From assembly GCA_023423535.1 (NCBI GenBank), contig JAFAFL010000122.1, positions 1-50,985 of the forward strand: 50,985 nucleotides of DNA, read 5' to 3'. The notes under the pieces were generated by a model that was not told the origin of the DNA, searched no databases, and saw only the letters and a program-made list of their open reading frames with translations. Within the stretch, counting starts at the first letter, position 1. Each line of letters begins with the position of its first letter. The stretch comes from Pseudomonadota bacterium. GTDB taxonomy: Bacteria > Myxococcota > Myxococcia > Myxococcales > Myxococcaceae. The position numbers and the translations under genes were made by a program. Of the stretch, positions 1 through 10,000 are shown one piece after another.

Positions 1-872
1 GTGCCGCCGAAGCTGCCCAGCGCGCCGCCGAGGCCGCCGAGCGCTCCGCCCGTGCCGCCGAGGAGCTCGCGCGTTCCCTCACCGCGGGCGCGAACGCCGC
101 CGCCGACACGAAGGGTCAGACGCCGCCAGACGCGCCCGGTCCCGCGCCGATCGCCGCCGGTCCCTCCGCCGCCGTCTGGGCCGGCACCGCGGGCCTGAGC
201 CTCATCTCCATCACCGGCAACGCGCAGACGCTCACGCTCAGCGGCACCGGCACCGCCAGCCGCCGCACCGAGAACTGGGTCTTCGCCGTGCGCGTGGCCG
301 GCGCCTACGGCCAGAGCCGGCTCGGCGAGGGCGACGAGGCGACGGTGGTGGCGCTCAACGCGTTGGGGCAGGTCCGGGGTGATCGCCGCTTCACGCACAT
401 TGCTGCGGCGTACGTGCTCGGCGGCGCCGAGACGGACCACGTGAAGAGCATCGAGTACCGCGCGCTCGGCGAGGGCGGCGCGGCGATCACCTGGCTCGAG
501 CGCAAGGAGGGCGACCTGCTCAAGCTCCTGCTGCGCACGGATCTCGCGGTCCGGTACCAGTACGAGTCGCGCTACCAGTACTACCCGGTGCCGCTGGACA
601 TCGAGGACGTGAACCTCGTGGCGCCGAAGCTCGGTATCGGCTTCCAGTACGCGCTGAACCAGTACGTCACCTTCGTCGAGGAGGCGGAAGTGCTGCTGAA
701 CATCCTCGGCGACTCGCGGGTGCTCGTGTCGTCCCTCACGCGGCTCAACGCGCGGATGACGGACTCGGTGGCGATGTCGGTGGGCTTCCAGATCAAGCAC
801 GACAGCGCGCCCGCCGAGGGCCGCGTGCCGACGGACACCATCCTCTCCATCGGCGTCGAGACGACGTTCTAG
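1..872 (+). CDS. DUF481-like outer-membrane beta-barrel protein (5' end outside window)
   Basis: The frame is open from the left edge (first full codon at base 3) to a TAG at 870-872, so the N-terminus is missing. The visible part starts with an Ala/Glu-rich, probably coiled or linker segment with repeated AAE, followed by a Pro/Ala stretch. A barrel-like domain of about 220 residues follows, with alternating hydrophobic strands rich in Tyr, Gly and Arg (for example YQYESRYQYY), and the protein ends in Phe (VETTF), the usual last residue of outer-membrane barrels. The pattern (a strand ending in a glycine-containing turn, then LLRTDLAVRYQYE and LNARMTDSVAMSVGFQIKHD) resembles the DUF481/YdiY salt-induced outer-membrane family. 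No function can be assigned. It precedes the next gene by 36 bases on the same strand. The family call is by eye. Confidence 0.6.
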   Translation, partial: AAEAAQRAAEAAERSARAAEELARSLTAGANAAADTKGQTPPDAPGPAPIAAGPSAAVWAGTAGLSLISITGNAQTLTLSGTGTASRRTENWVFAVRVAGAYGQSRLGEGDEATVVALNALGQVRGDRRFTHIAAAYVLGGAETDHVKSIEYRALGEGGAAITWLERKEGDLLKLLLRTDLAVRYQYESRYQYYPVPLDIEDVNLVAPKLGIGFQYALNQYVTFVEEAEVLLNILGDSRVLVSSLTRLNARMTDSVAMSVGFQIKHDSAPAEGRVPTDTILSIGVETTF

Positions 873-908
873 TTTTCGCTGCACCGCAGTCAGTCAACGG
901 AGGGGTAC

Positions 909-3200
909 ATGGCCACGACGCCGATCAGCAGGTGGCGGTTCTTTCGCGCGGGCGGTGTCGATCAGGTGCGGATCGACACCGGCGAGGAGCTGCTCGCGCT
1001 CGACGCGCTGGATCCGAAGCTGTGGGTGGCGCTGGCCTGTCCCACCAACGGGCTGGAGTTCGACCGGCGCGCGCTCCAGCTCTTCGACATGGACGGCGAC
1101 GGCCGCATCCGCGTGGGCGACATCGTGGCGCTGGTGCGGTTCCTCCGTCCGCTGGTGAAGCGGCCGGCGGATCTGGTGGCCGGGCTCGAGGCGCTGCCGC
1201 TCGACGGCATCGACGTCACCACTCCCGACGGCAAGGCCATGCGGGACGCGGCCCAGGCGGCGCTCGAGTCGCTGGGCAAGCCGGACGCCACCGGGCTCAC
1301 GCCGGCGGATGCGGCCTCGGCGCGCGCGGCCTTCCACCAGCGGCCGTTCAACGGCGACGGGATCATCACCCCGCAGAGCGCCGAGGCAGGCTCCGGCGGT
1401 GCGGCGCTGCGCGACGACGTGGCGCTGATCATCGGCGCGATGGGCGGCGAGAAGGATCTCAGCGGGAAGATGGGCGTGGGCAAGGCCACGCTCGACGCGT
1501 TCTTCACCGAGGCGCAGGCGTTCCTCGGCTGGCAGCGCGCGGGAGACGCGGACGGCGTGCACGTGCTCGGCGGCGGGACGGCGGTGGCGTGGACGCTCTT
1601 GCGCGAGCTGGAGCCGAAGATCGACGACTTCTTCGCCCGTACGCGGGTGGGTGCCTTCGATCCGCGCGCCACCGCGCTGCTCAACCGCGACGAGAAGGAC
1701 TACGCCCCGGTGGCGCTGGGACGGATCAGCGCGGACGCGCGGGAGCTTTCGGACTTCCCGCTGGCGCAGGTGCGTCAGGGCGCGGCGCTGCCGCTGCTCG
1801 AGGCGGTGAACCCGGCCTGGGCGGATCGCACCGCGCGCTTCGCGGAGGAGATTGCGCGGCCGCTGCTCGGGGCGAAGAGCGCGCCGGAGACGCTGAGCTA
1901 CGCGGAGTGGAAGCGGGTGCGCGCGGCGTTCGGCGCGTGGGAGACGTGGCTGGGCGCGAAGGCCGGCGCGAAGGTCGAGGCGCTCGGGCGGGAGAAGGTG
2001 GAGGCGCTCGTCCGAGGAGACACGCGGGCGCGGATCGAGGCGCTCATCGCGCAGGACGCCGCATTGGCGCCGCAGGAGCGCGCGCTGGAGTCGCTGGAGC
2101 GGCTGGTGGCCTCGGTGCGGCACCTGTTCGACTTCACGAACAACTTCGTCAGCTTCCGCGACTTCTACGGGCGCAAGCGGCGCGCCATGTTCCAGGCCGG
2201 CACGCTCTTCCTCGACCGCCGCAGCTGCGAGCTGTGCATGGTGGTGGAGAACGTGGGCACGCACGTCACCACCGCGGGGCTCGCGCGCTCGTACCTCGCC
2301 TATTGCGAGTGCGTGCGCCGCTCGACCGGCCAGAAGATGACCATCGTCGCCGCGGTCACCGACGGTGACTCGGACAACCTCATGGTCGGCCGCAACGGGC
2401 TCTTCCGCGACCGCGCCGGCAACGAGTGGGACGCAACCGTCATCCGGATCGTGGACGCGCCGATCAGCGTGCGGCAGGCCTTCTGGGCGCCCTACAAGAA
2501 GCTCATCCGCTTCATCGAGGAGCAGGTGGCGCGGCGCGCGGCGGAGAAGGAAGCGGCGAGCGAGAAGAAGCTCACCGGCGGCGCGCTGGAGGCTTTCGAG
2601 GCGGCGGAGGGCTCGTCCACCTCGGCGGCCTCTCCGCTCGCGGCGGCGGCACCTGCAGCGGCGGGCGCTGCGGCGGCACCTGCGCGCAAGCCCTTCGACG
2701 TGGGCGTGGTGGCGGCCCTCGGCGTGGCGGTCGGCGGCCTCACCGCGGCACTGGGCGCCCTGCTCACCTCCTTCTTCGGGCTCGGCATCTGGATGCCGGT
2801 CGGCCTGGTGGCGATGCTGCTCGTCATCTCCGGCCCGTCGATGCTCATCGCCTGGCTGAAGCTCCGGCAGCGGAACCTCGGGCCGCTGCTCGATGCGAAC
2901 GGGTGGGCGGTGAACGCCATGGCGCGGGTGAACGTGCCGCTCGGTCGTTCGCTGACGCTGATGGCGAAGCTTCCCGAGGGCGCCTCGCGCGACCTCCACG
3001 ATCCCTACGCGGAGGCGAAGCGGCCCTGGCTGCCGTGGGTCGTCGCGGCCGCGTTGCTCGCGCTGGTGGGGCTGTGGGCGTGGGGCAAGCTCGATCCGTG
3101 GCTCCCCGAGCCCGTCCGCGCCGCGAAGGTCTTCAAGTGGGATGCGCCGGCGGAGGCCGTCCCGCAGCCGCCGGTGCCCACGCCCGCGCAGGCGCCGTAG
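909..3200 (+). CDS. EF-hand-motif membrane protein of unknown function
   Basis: Protein of 763 residues starting at an ATG with a good ribosome site (GGAGGGG, 5 bases upstream). Near residue 60 there is a canonical calcium loop, DMDGDGRIRVGD, fitting an EF-hand. A long soluble region without a recognised enzyme motif follows, then a stretch with paired cysteines (CELC and CEC) around residues 438-466. An Ala/Pro-rich linker leads to two hydrophobic helices at about 597-650 and a third near 700-720, ending in a short Pro-rich tail. The likely topology is a large cytoplasmic domain anchored by about three C-terminal helices, since no signal peptide is seen. I do not recognise a named family. 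The gene ends 27 bases before the convergent ppx gene. The calcium loop suggests metal binding, but this is inference from a single motif. Confidence 0.75.
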   Translation: MATTPISRWRFFRAGGVDQVRIDTGEELLALDALDPKLWVALACPTNGLEFDRRALQLFDMDGDGRIRVGDIVALVRFLRPLVKRPADLVAGLEALPLDGIDVTTPDGKAMRDAAQAALESLGKPDATGLTPADAASARAAFHQRPFNGDGIITPQSAEAGSGGAALRDDVALIIGAMGGEKDLSGKMGVGKATLDAFFTEAQAFLGWQRAGDADGVHVLGGGTAVAWTLLRELEPKIDDFFARTRVGAFDPRATALLNRDEKDYAPVALGRISADARELSDFPLAQVRQGAALPLLEAVNPAWADRTARFAEEIARPLLGAKSAPETLSYAEWKRVRAAFGAWETWLGAKAGAKVEALGREKVEALVRGDTRARIEALIAQDAALAPQERALESLERLVASVRHLFDFTNNFVSFRDFYGRKRRAMFQAGTLFLDRRSCELCMVVENVGTHVTTAGLARSYLAYCECVRRSTGQKMTIVAAVTDGDSDNLMVGRNGLFRDRAGNEWDATVIRIVDAPISVRQAFWAPYKKLIRFIEEQVARRAAEKEAASEKKLTGGALEAFEAAEGSSTSAASPLAAAAPAAAGAAAAPARKPFDVGVVAALGVAVGGLTAALGALLTSFFGLGIWMPVGLVAMLLVISGPSMLIAWLKLRQRNLGPLLDANGWAVNAMARVNVPLGRSLTLMAKLPEGASRDLHDPYAEAKRPWLPWVVAAALLALVGLWAWGKLDPWLPEPVRAAKVFKWDAPAEAVPQPPVPTPAQAP

Positions 3201-3227
3201 TCGTCGTCTCCGGCGCGCGTGGAGGTC

Positions 3228-4751
3228 CTACCCCTCCACCGCGCACTCCAGCCGCTTGCCGAAGACGCGGCGGAAGTTCTCCGCCTCGCGCTCCACGCTC
3301 CACTGCTCGAGGTCCACCGGCCCCCGCGCGCGCAAGAGCAGCGTCACCGCCTCGCGCCCGCGCCTGGCCTTCACGCGACGAACCGTCTGCATGTGGCTGC
3401 GGTCGAGCGCGTTCGCCAGCCGGAGGATCGTCGCCAGCCGCCGCACCGCGCGCGCCTCCACCGCTCCCAGCCCCGCCATCCCCGCGTGGGATGGATCCGG
3501 TGGTGATCGTCGGTGGTAGCGCGCCACCAGCGCCACCAGCTCGCGCTCGCCGTCGCTGAGTCCCGCGATGTCCGCGTGGTGGATGAGGTAGTACGTGTGC
3601 TTGTGGTGACGGTCGTGGCTCACCGCGTTGCCTACGTCGTGCAGCAGCGCCGCCACCTCGAGGAACGCGCGCGCGGACGAGGGCAGCTCGTGCAGCGGCT
3701 CGAGGTCGTCGAACAGCTCCAGCGCGAGGCCCGCCACGTGGGTGCAGTGCGCCTCGTCGAAGTGGAACTTGCGGCCGAGTGCGAGCGCGGCTTCGGTGAG
3801 GCTCGGGTTCTTCCAGTCCGCGTCGAGCCGGTGGAGGAGGTCCACGAGGATCCCGTCGCGCAGGCCTCGGTTCACCCCCGACACGCTCTCGCAGCCGAGG
3901 TGCTTCGCCACCTGCTCGAGGATCACTGCACCGGCGACGATGATCTCCGCCCGCCGCGGATCGAAGTGCTTGCGCCGCTGCGCCGCGGGCATGAGGGCGA
4001 GCGCGTCCACCGCGCGGGTGAGCTGCCGCAGCGTCGCGTGGCCCGTCCCCTCCTCCGCCACGTAGCCGATCAGCGCGTTGATCGTCCCCGAAGAGCCGAG
4101 CGCCACCTTCGGCGCGCGTGCCGGACGCTTCGGCAGGTGACGCCGCAGCACCTCGGCGCAGTGCCCGCGCAGCAGCCGCGCCTTTGCCGGGTTCACCGCG
4201 CCCCCGGTGCCGAAGAGCTCCGTCAACCGCACCGCGCCCAGCGGCAGGCTCCACAGCTCCAGCGGCGTCTCGCCCTGCGCGCTGATGACCTCCGTCGAGC
4301 CGCCGCCGATGTCGATGAGCAGCGAGCGCGCGTCCTTCGGCTTCCGGTGGAGCACGCCGAGACAGATGAGCCGTGCCTCTTCCAGACCGCTGACGACCTC
4401 CAGCTCCAGGCCCGCCTCGGTGCGCGCGCGCCGGACGATCTCCTCCCGGTTCGCCGCGTCGCGCAGCGCGGCCGTGGCCACCGCCCGCACCTGCGCCTTG
4501 TAGCGGCGGCAGAGCAGCGCGTAGCGGCGCAGCGTGAGCACCAGCCGGTCGGCGACCTCGTCGGGGATGGAGCCGGTGCTGAAGACGCCTTCGCCGGGCC
4601 GGATGGGATCGCGCTCCTGGTGAATCGTCTCCAGGGAGCCGTCGCCCTCGGCGCGCGCGAGCTCGAGACGGACGGCGTTGGTGCCCACGTCGATCGCGGC
4701 GAGCACGGGCGGGGGCGCGGTTCGGGGCATGGGCGCGCGGACTCTATCCAC
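3228..4751 (-). CDS. ppx: Ppx/GppA-type exopolyphosphatase
   Basis: The protein (507 residues) opens with the ASKHA-fold phosphate loop AAIDVGTNAVRLELA (about 20-34) and has the second nucleotide-binding motif LLIDIGGGSTEVI near 145, both characteristic of Ppx/GppA phosphatases. The C-terminal third is an HD-like domain with AALLHDVGN, as in full-length E. coli-type enzymes. Known role of the family: release of terminal phosphate from inorganic polyphosphate, or hydrolysis of pppGpp; the sequence does not separate these. The gene is divergent from ppk1, 144 bases away, so synthesis and breakdown of polyphosphate are encoded side by side. An internal Met seven codons in (position 4730) is an alternative start. 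A perfect inverted repeat lies in the shared upstream region (4781-4804). Confidence 0.92.
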   Translation of the reverse strand: MDRVRAPMPRTAPPPVLAAIDVGTNAVRLELARAEGDGSLETIHQERDPIRPGEGVFSTGSIPDEVADRLVLTLRRYALLCRRYKAQVRAVATAALRDAANREEIVRRARTEAGLELEVVSGLEEARLICLGVLHRKPKDARSLLIDIGGGSTEVISAQGETPLELWSLPLGAVRLTELFGTGGAVNPAKARLLRGHCAEVLRRHLPKRPARAPKVALGSSGTINALIGYVAEEGTGHATLRQLTRAVDALALMPAAQRRKHFDPRRAEIIVAGAVILEQVAKHLGCESVSGVNRGLRDGILVDLLHRLDADWKNPSLTEAALALGRKFHFDEAHCTHVAGLALELFDDLEPLHELPSSARAFLEVAALLHDVGNAVSHDRHHKHTYYLIHHADIAGLSDGERELVALVARYHRRSPPDPSHAGMAGLGAVEARAVRRLATILRLANALDRSHMQTVRRVKARRGREAVTLLLRARGPVDLEQWSVEREAENFRRVFGKRLECAVEG

Positions 4752-4780
4752 GCCTTCGTCAGGAGCGCGGACCTTCCACC

Positions 4781-4804
4781 GGTGAACGTGACGGCGCGTT
4801 CACC
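4781..4804. promoter_or_regulatory. Inverted repeat between ppx and ppk1, candidate operator
   Basis: GGTGAACG (4781-4788) and its exact reverse complement CGTTCACC (4797-4804) are separated by 8 bases, in the 144-base region between the divergent ppx and ppk1 starts. It lies 29 bases upstream of the annotated ppx start and 91 bases upstream of ppk1, a position suited to a dimeric regulator acting on one or both promoters. The half-site resembles neither the E. coli Pho box nor a terminator (no T-tract). The regulator is unknown. Confidence 0.4.
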
Positions 4805-4895
4805 CGTCTGCGAACGGCCGTCGCCCCCGCGTCACGCGCGCGACACCGAAGCGATACGAGCGCAGCGGCCGCGGGCGTCCTAACTTCCCGTCCAT

Positions 4896-7064
4896 ATGGT
4901 CGGCGGCGCGACGGCACCCGGTGACTTCCAGGACCCGCAGCTCTTCATCAACCGTGAGCTCTCGTGGCTCGCCTTCAACGACCGCGTGCTGCGCGACGCC
5001 GCGGACGCCACGCTGCCCCTGCTCGAACGGCTGAAGTTCCTCGCCATCGTCTCCAGCAACCTCGACGAGTTCTTCATGGTCCGCGTCGCCGGCCTGCAGC
5101 AGCAGCGCGCCAGCGGCGTGGCGGAGACCGGCCCGGACGGGATGCTCCCCGAGGCCCAGCTCATCGCCATCAGCGAGCAGGCCCACGCGATGATCGACGA
5201 GCTCTACGCATTGTGGCGGGACGACCTCGCGCCGAAGCTCGCCGAACAGGGACTGCACCTGCTCTCGCGCGACGAACTGGATGCCTCGCAACGCGCGGCG
5301 GCGAAGACGTGCTTCCAGACGCAGGTCTTCCCCGCGCTCACCCCGCTGGCTGTCGATCCGGCACGGCCCTTTCCGCACCTGCGCAGCAAGTCGCTGAACC
5401 TCGCGGTGACCCTGCGCCGGCAGGCGAAGCGCAAGCGGCGTCCGCTGCGGGAGACGGCGCTCGCGGTGGTGCAGGTGCCGAGTGTGCTGCCGCGGCTGGT
5501 GCCCATCCCCGCGCCCGCCAACGCGGGCACGGGCACGGACGGCAAGCGGCTGATCCTCCTCGAAGATCTCATCGCGCTGCACGTGGGCGAACTCTTCCCC
5601 GGCTACACGGTGGATGGAGTGACGGTGTTCCGCGTCACGCGCAACTGGGACCTCAACGTGGACGAGGAGGAGTCGGAGGACCTGCTCTTCTCCGTGCAGG
5701 AGGAACTGCGGCGGCGGGATCGCGGCAACGCGGTGCGGCTGGAGCTGGACGCGGGCGCGAGCGCGCAGATCGAGACCGACCTCATCACCGCCATCGAGGT
5801 CACGCCGCGCGACGTGTACCGGGTGAAGGGCCCGCTGCAGCTGCAGGACCTCACCGCGCTCGGCGACTACGACCGGCGGCCGGAGCTGCGGGTGGAGCCC
5901 TTCGTGCCCGCGCTGCCGCCGGCGCTGCGAGAGGTGGACTCGATCATCCAGGCGGTGGGCGAGCGCGACATCCTCCTGCACCACCCCTACGAGTCGTTCG
6001 ATCCGGTGGTCCGCTTCATCGAAGAGGCGGCCGAGGATCCGAACGTCCTCGCCATCAAGCAGACGCTCTATCGGACCAGCGGCGACAGCCCGATCCCCAG
6101 AGCCCTCTCGCGCGCGGTGGAGAACGGCAAGCAGGTCGCGGTGCTGGTGGAGATCAAGGCGCGGCTCGACGAGGCAAACAACATCGCGTGGGCGCGCCGC
6201 CTCGAGGAGAACGGCGTCCACGTGGTGTACGGGCTCATCGGGCTGAAGACGCACTGCAAGGTCGCGCTGGTGGTGCGCAAGGAGGGCGGCGGCATCCGGC
6301 GCTACGTGCACCTCGGCACCGGCAACTACAACCCGAACACCGCGCGCCTCTACACCGACGTGTCGCTCTTCACCGCGCGGCCGGAACTCGCGGACGACGC
6401 GACGATGCTCTTCAACCTGCTCACCGGCTACTCCGTCCCGCCGAGCTGGCGGCGGCTCGCGGTGGCGCCGATGAAGCTGCAGGAGAAGGTGCTCGCGCTC
6501 ATCTCGCGCGAGGCGGAGCGGGCGAAGAAGGGAGAGCCGGCGCGCATTCTCGCGAAGATGAACTCGCTGGTGGACGCGACGACGATCCGCGCGCTTTACG
6601 CGGCGAGCCAGGCGGGCGTGCAGATCGATCTGGTGGTGCGCGGCATCTGCTGTCTGCGGCCGGGCGTCCCGGGCGTGAGCGACAACATCCGCGTGACGAG
6701 CGTCGTGGACCGCTTCCTCGAGCACAGCCGCGTCTTCGCCTTCGGCGCGGAGAACCCGGACGTGTTCCTCTCCAGCGCGGACTGGATGCCGCGCAACTTC
6801 CTCCGCCGCATCGAGGTCATGTTCCCGGTCGAAGATCCGATCCTGCGCGCGCGCATCCTCGACGAGGCGGTGCTGATGTCCCTGCGCGACAACGTGAAGG
6901 CGCGCAGGCTGCAACGGGACGGGACCTACGTGCGCGTCCCCACCGAAGGAACGCCGGTGCGGAGCCAGGCGCTGCTGCTCGCCCAGGCGCGCAAGCTCAA
7001 CGAGCCAGCGGAACTCTCGCCGAGGCTGCGCCAGGCAATCGCGCCGCCGGACGCAGCCACCTAG
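4896..7064 (+). CDS. ppk1: Polyphosphate kinase 1
   Basis: Enzyme of 722 residues, the usual length of PPK1, which reversibly polymerises the gamma-phosphate of ATP into inorganic polyphosphate. Seen in order: the N-terminal domain (LFINRELSWLAFNDRVL and SSNLDEFFMVRVAGL), the head domain, then the catalytic phospholipase-D-like half. The latter carries LKTHCKVALVVRKE, whose His is the residue autophosphorylated in the family, and YVHLGTGNYNPNTARLYTD. The C-terminal part includes DWMPRNFLRRIEVMFPV, also typical. The start chosen gives the normal N-terminus, although the ribosome site is weak. The gene is divergent from ppx and convergent with the tamA-like gene. The two stop codons share the palindrome CTAG at 7061-7064, so the genes overlap tail to tail by four bases. 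Confidence 0.97.
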   Translation: MVGGATAPGDFQDPQLFINRELSWLAFNDRVLRDAADATLPLLERLKFLAIVSSNLDEFFMVRVAGLQQQRASGVAETGPDGMLPEAQLIAISEQAHAMIDELYALWRDDLAPKLAEQGLHLLSRDELDASQRAAAKTCFQTQVFPALTPLAVDPARPFPHLRSKSLNLAVTLRRQAKRKRRPLRETALAVVQVPSVLPRLVPIPAPANAGTGTDGKRLILLEDLIALHVGELFPGYTVDGVTVFRVTRNWDLNVDEEESEDLLFSVQEELRRRDRGNAVRLELDAGASAQIETDLITAIEVTPRDVYRVKGPLQLQDLTALGDYDRRPELRVEPFVPALPPALREVDSIIQAVGERDILLHHPYESFDPVVRFIEEAAEDPNVLAIKQTLYRTSGDSPIPRALSRAVENGKQVAVLVEIKARLDEANNIAWARRLEENGVHVVYGLIGLKTHCKVALVVRKEGGGIRRYVHLGTGNYNPNTARLYTDVSLFTARPELADDATMLFNLLTGYSVPPSWRRLAVAPMKLQEKVLALISREAERAKKGEPARILAKMNSLVDATTIRALYAASQAGVQIDLVVRGICCLRPGVPGVSDNIRVTSVVDRFLEHSRVFAFGAENPDVFLSSADWMPRNFLRRIEVMFPVEDPILRARILDEAVLMSLRDNVKARRLQRDGTYVRVPTEGTPVRSQALLLAQARKLNEPAELSPRLRQAIAPPDAAT

Positions 7065-10000
7065 AAGAGGCCGATGCTGAAGTGCAGGTTCGCGCGCTGC
7101 TCGTTCACGTAGGGATCGGGCAGGAGGTTCACGCCGAGGTCCAGCGCCACCGGACCAATGGGCGTTCCGTAGCGCACGCCCGCGCCGCCCACGTAGCGGA
7201 GCCGCAGCGGGTCGAAGAACTCGGGACGGAGCCAGAGGTTGCCCGCCTCCACGAAGATGCCCGCATCGAGCGCGCCGAAGAGCGGGAAGCGCAGCTCCGC
7301 CTTGCCCAGCGTGTAGAGCTCGCCGCCTTCGCTCGGCAGTTCGTTGCCCGCGAGCAGGTGCTCAGCCTCCGCGCTGCAGCCTTCCGGGAGGAGGATCCCC
7401 ACGCACGCGCCAATGTCCTCCCGCAGCGCCGCGCGGCGGTCCTCGGGGATCATCCCGTCCTCGCGGAAGCCGCGCATCGACGAGGTGCCGCCCAGATAGA
7501 AGCGCCGAGGCGCGATCGTCCGCGAGCCCTCCTCGAGGTGGAAGATCTTCCCTGCGCGTGCGCTGAGCGCGAACACCACCCGCTGCGAGAGGGGGATGTA
7601 GCCGGTCGCGTTGCCGGAGAGCTTCAGCGTGTTGATGCGGAAGTCCTCGGGCTCGCCCGAAGGGAGGATCTCCTCCGCGCCGAGATCGCGGGTGAACTCG
7701 GAGACGCCGCTGAAGAGGAAGCCCTTGGTAGGCCGGGCGAAGTCGTCGCGGAAGTCGAGCGTGAAGGAGGGCCGCACCGACCAGAGGCTGAAGTTGCCGT
7801 GCCCGAAGCGCACCCGCTCGAGGTCGCTCCGCCGCAAGCGCAGCAGGTCGTTCGCGGTGGGTGAGAGTCGTACCCGGTCGTGCTCGATCTCGTACTGCAC
7901 CGCGAGGTTCAGCCAGTCGCGCGCGGCCCAGTCCACGCCCGCCACCGCGGCATAGCGAAGAAAGGTGAACGCCGGGCGGTGCACGCGCTCGCCGACGAGG
8001 TCCAGCCGGGTGCCGACCTTTGCCGGATACCAGTTCCAGATGCGCGGCTGCGCGAGCGCCATGTTGCCGCGGAAGTCGATGCCGTCGAGCACGCCGTCCG
8101 GCGCGTCGATCACGCCCGAGGCCACCAGCGCGCTCGAGCCCACGTAGTTCACCTTCAGCCGTCCGGAGAGGCTCGTGCCGCGGCCGCCGAGGTTCGGATA
8201 GGCGAAGTCCCCCACCGCGCGCACGCCATCGACGAGCGAGTAGCCGCCGCCCACCTCGCCCGCGAGCCTCGGCCGCTCGCGCACGTCCACCAGCACGTCC
8301 TTCGACTCCTCCACCTCGTCCGGCCGCATCAGGCGCACCGCCACGTTGCGGAAGACGCCGAGCCGCACGAGGTTGCGCTGCGACTCGAAGAGCGCCTCCG
8401 GATCGAGCACGCCGCCCTGCCGCATAACGAGGTTCGCGCGCACCATGCTCTCCTGCGTGCGGTCGGTCCCATTGACGACGATCTTCCCCACCCGCACCCG
8501 CGGCCCGTGCTCCACCTTCAGCGTGACGAACGCGTCGGTGCCCTCCTTCGACACGCTGCTCTCGCCTTCCACGCGCGCAAAGAGGTAGCCGCTCCGCCCG
8601 AGGCCTCGCGACAGCTCGCGCAGGGTCTCCTCCACGCCGCTGAAGCGGAACGGATCGCCCACCTTCAGCACCGGATAGCGGCGCGGATCGAAGCCGTCCG
8701 GCAGCCCGGCGTAGCGGATGTCGCGGACGATCGCCTGCGGGCCCTCCTTCACCCGGAACGCGGCCTCGGCGGTGCGGTCGCTGAAGATCGTCGGCCCCTC
8801 CACCTGCACGTCCGCCGAGAGGTAGCCTCGCTCGCGGTAGGCGTCCCGCATCACCCGTGCGGCTTCGGCGTACGCATCCTGGACGTAGACCCGCAGCGGC
8901 TCCGGACGCGGAGACGGCGCACGTTGTCCACCCGGCGCGCGGCCCTGGGTGGCGAGCGGATCGATCCGCGGCGGCACCTCGCCGCGCGGCTGCGGCTCAC
9001 GGGTGCGCACCTGGTCGGCGAGGATCGCGCGCAGCTGATCGGTGGTGAGCGCCTCGTTGCCCTCGAAGCGAACCTCGCGCACCCACAGCGGCTTGCCCTC
9101 GGTGAAGCGGAACACGAGCCGCGCGCGCGACTGGCTCGGCGTCCGCACCTCGCGCACCGACACCTTCACGTCGTGGTAGCCGCGGTAGCGGTAGAAGCTC
9201 GCGAGCCGCTGGGCCATCCGGTCGGTCGCCGCCGCATCCAACGCCTCGGTCCCGTCCCAGCCGATGAGCGAGTGCAGGAGCTTGTCGGGGAAGGCCTCGT
9301 TGCCCTCGAACGCGAAGGTGTAGCGGGGACCCGCCATCGCCGGCACCGCCACGCTCGCGCGACCTTCGCCCTCCTCCACCACCTCTGCCCTGCCCACCCG
9401 CGCGCGGTAGAAGCCCTCCTCCCGGTAGAGCGCGCGCAGCCGGTTCGTGCCCTCGGAGAGCCGCTCCTGATCGAGCACCTCACCGGGCGCGACGCCCAGC
9501 GTCGAGAGGACGCGCGAGAGCGGAAGGCCCGGGTTCCCGCTCACCGTCACGCCGGTCACGTGCGTGGGCTCGCCCTCCTCCACAAGGATCAGCGCCACCG
9601 CCCCGCGCTCGTCGTCGTGCACCTCCACCGACACCGTGGCCTCGCGCCAGCCACGCCGGCCGTAGAGAGCGCGCACCCGCTCCGCCGCCTCGTCGAGCAG
9701 CTCCGGATAGAGGTCCTCCGCCTCCAGCAGACGCGACGCGGGGATGAGCTCCGCTTCGGTCAGCGCGCGTTCGCCGTCCACCTCCACCGCCGCCAGCCGC
9801 CGCCTCGGCGTGAGCTCGAAGATGACCCGCACGCCACCGGGCGCGGGCACCTGCCGCACCACCACGTCGCTGAAGCGAAGCGTGGCGAAGAGCAGCTCCA
9901 CCGACCGTCGCACCTGCGTCCGCGACAGCGGCGCGCCGCGCTTCACCACCACCTTGTCGCTGATCCCGGTGGCGTCCGCGTCCGGCGGCAGGTGCAGCTC

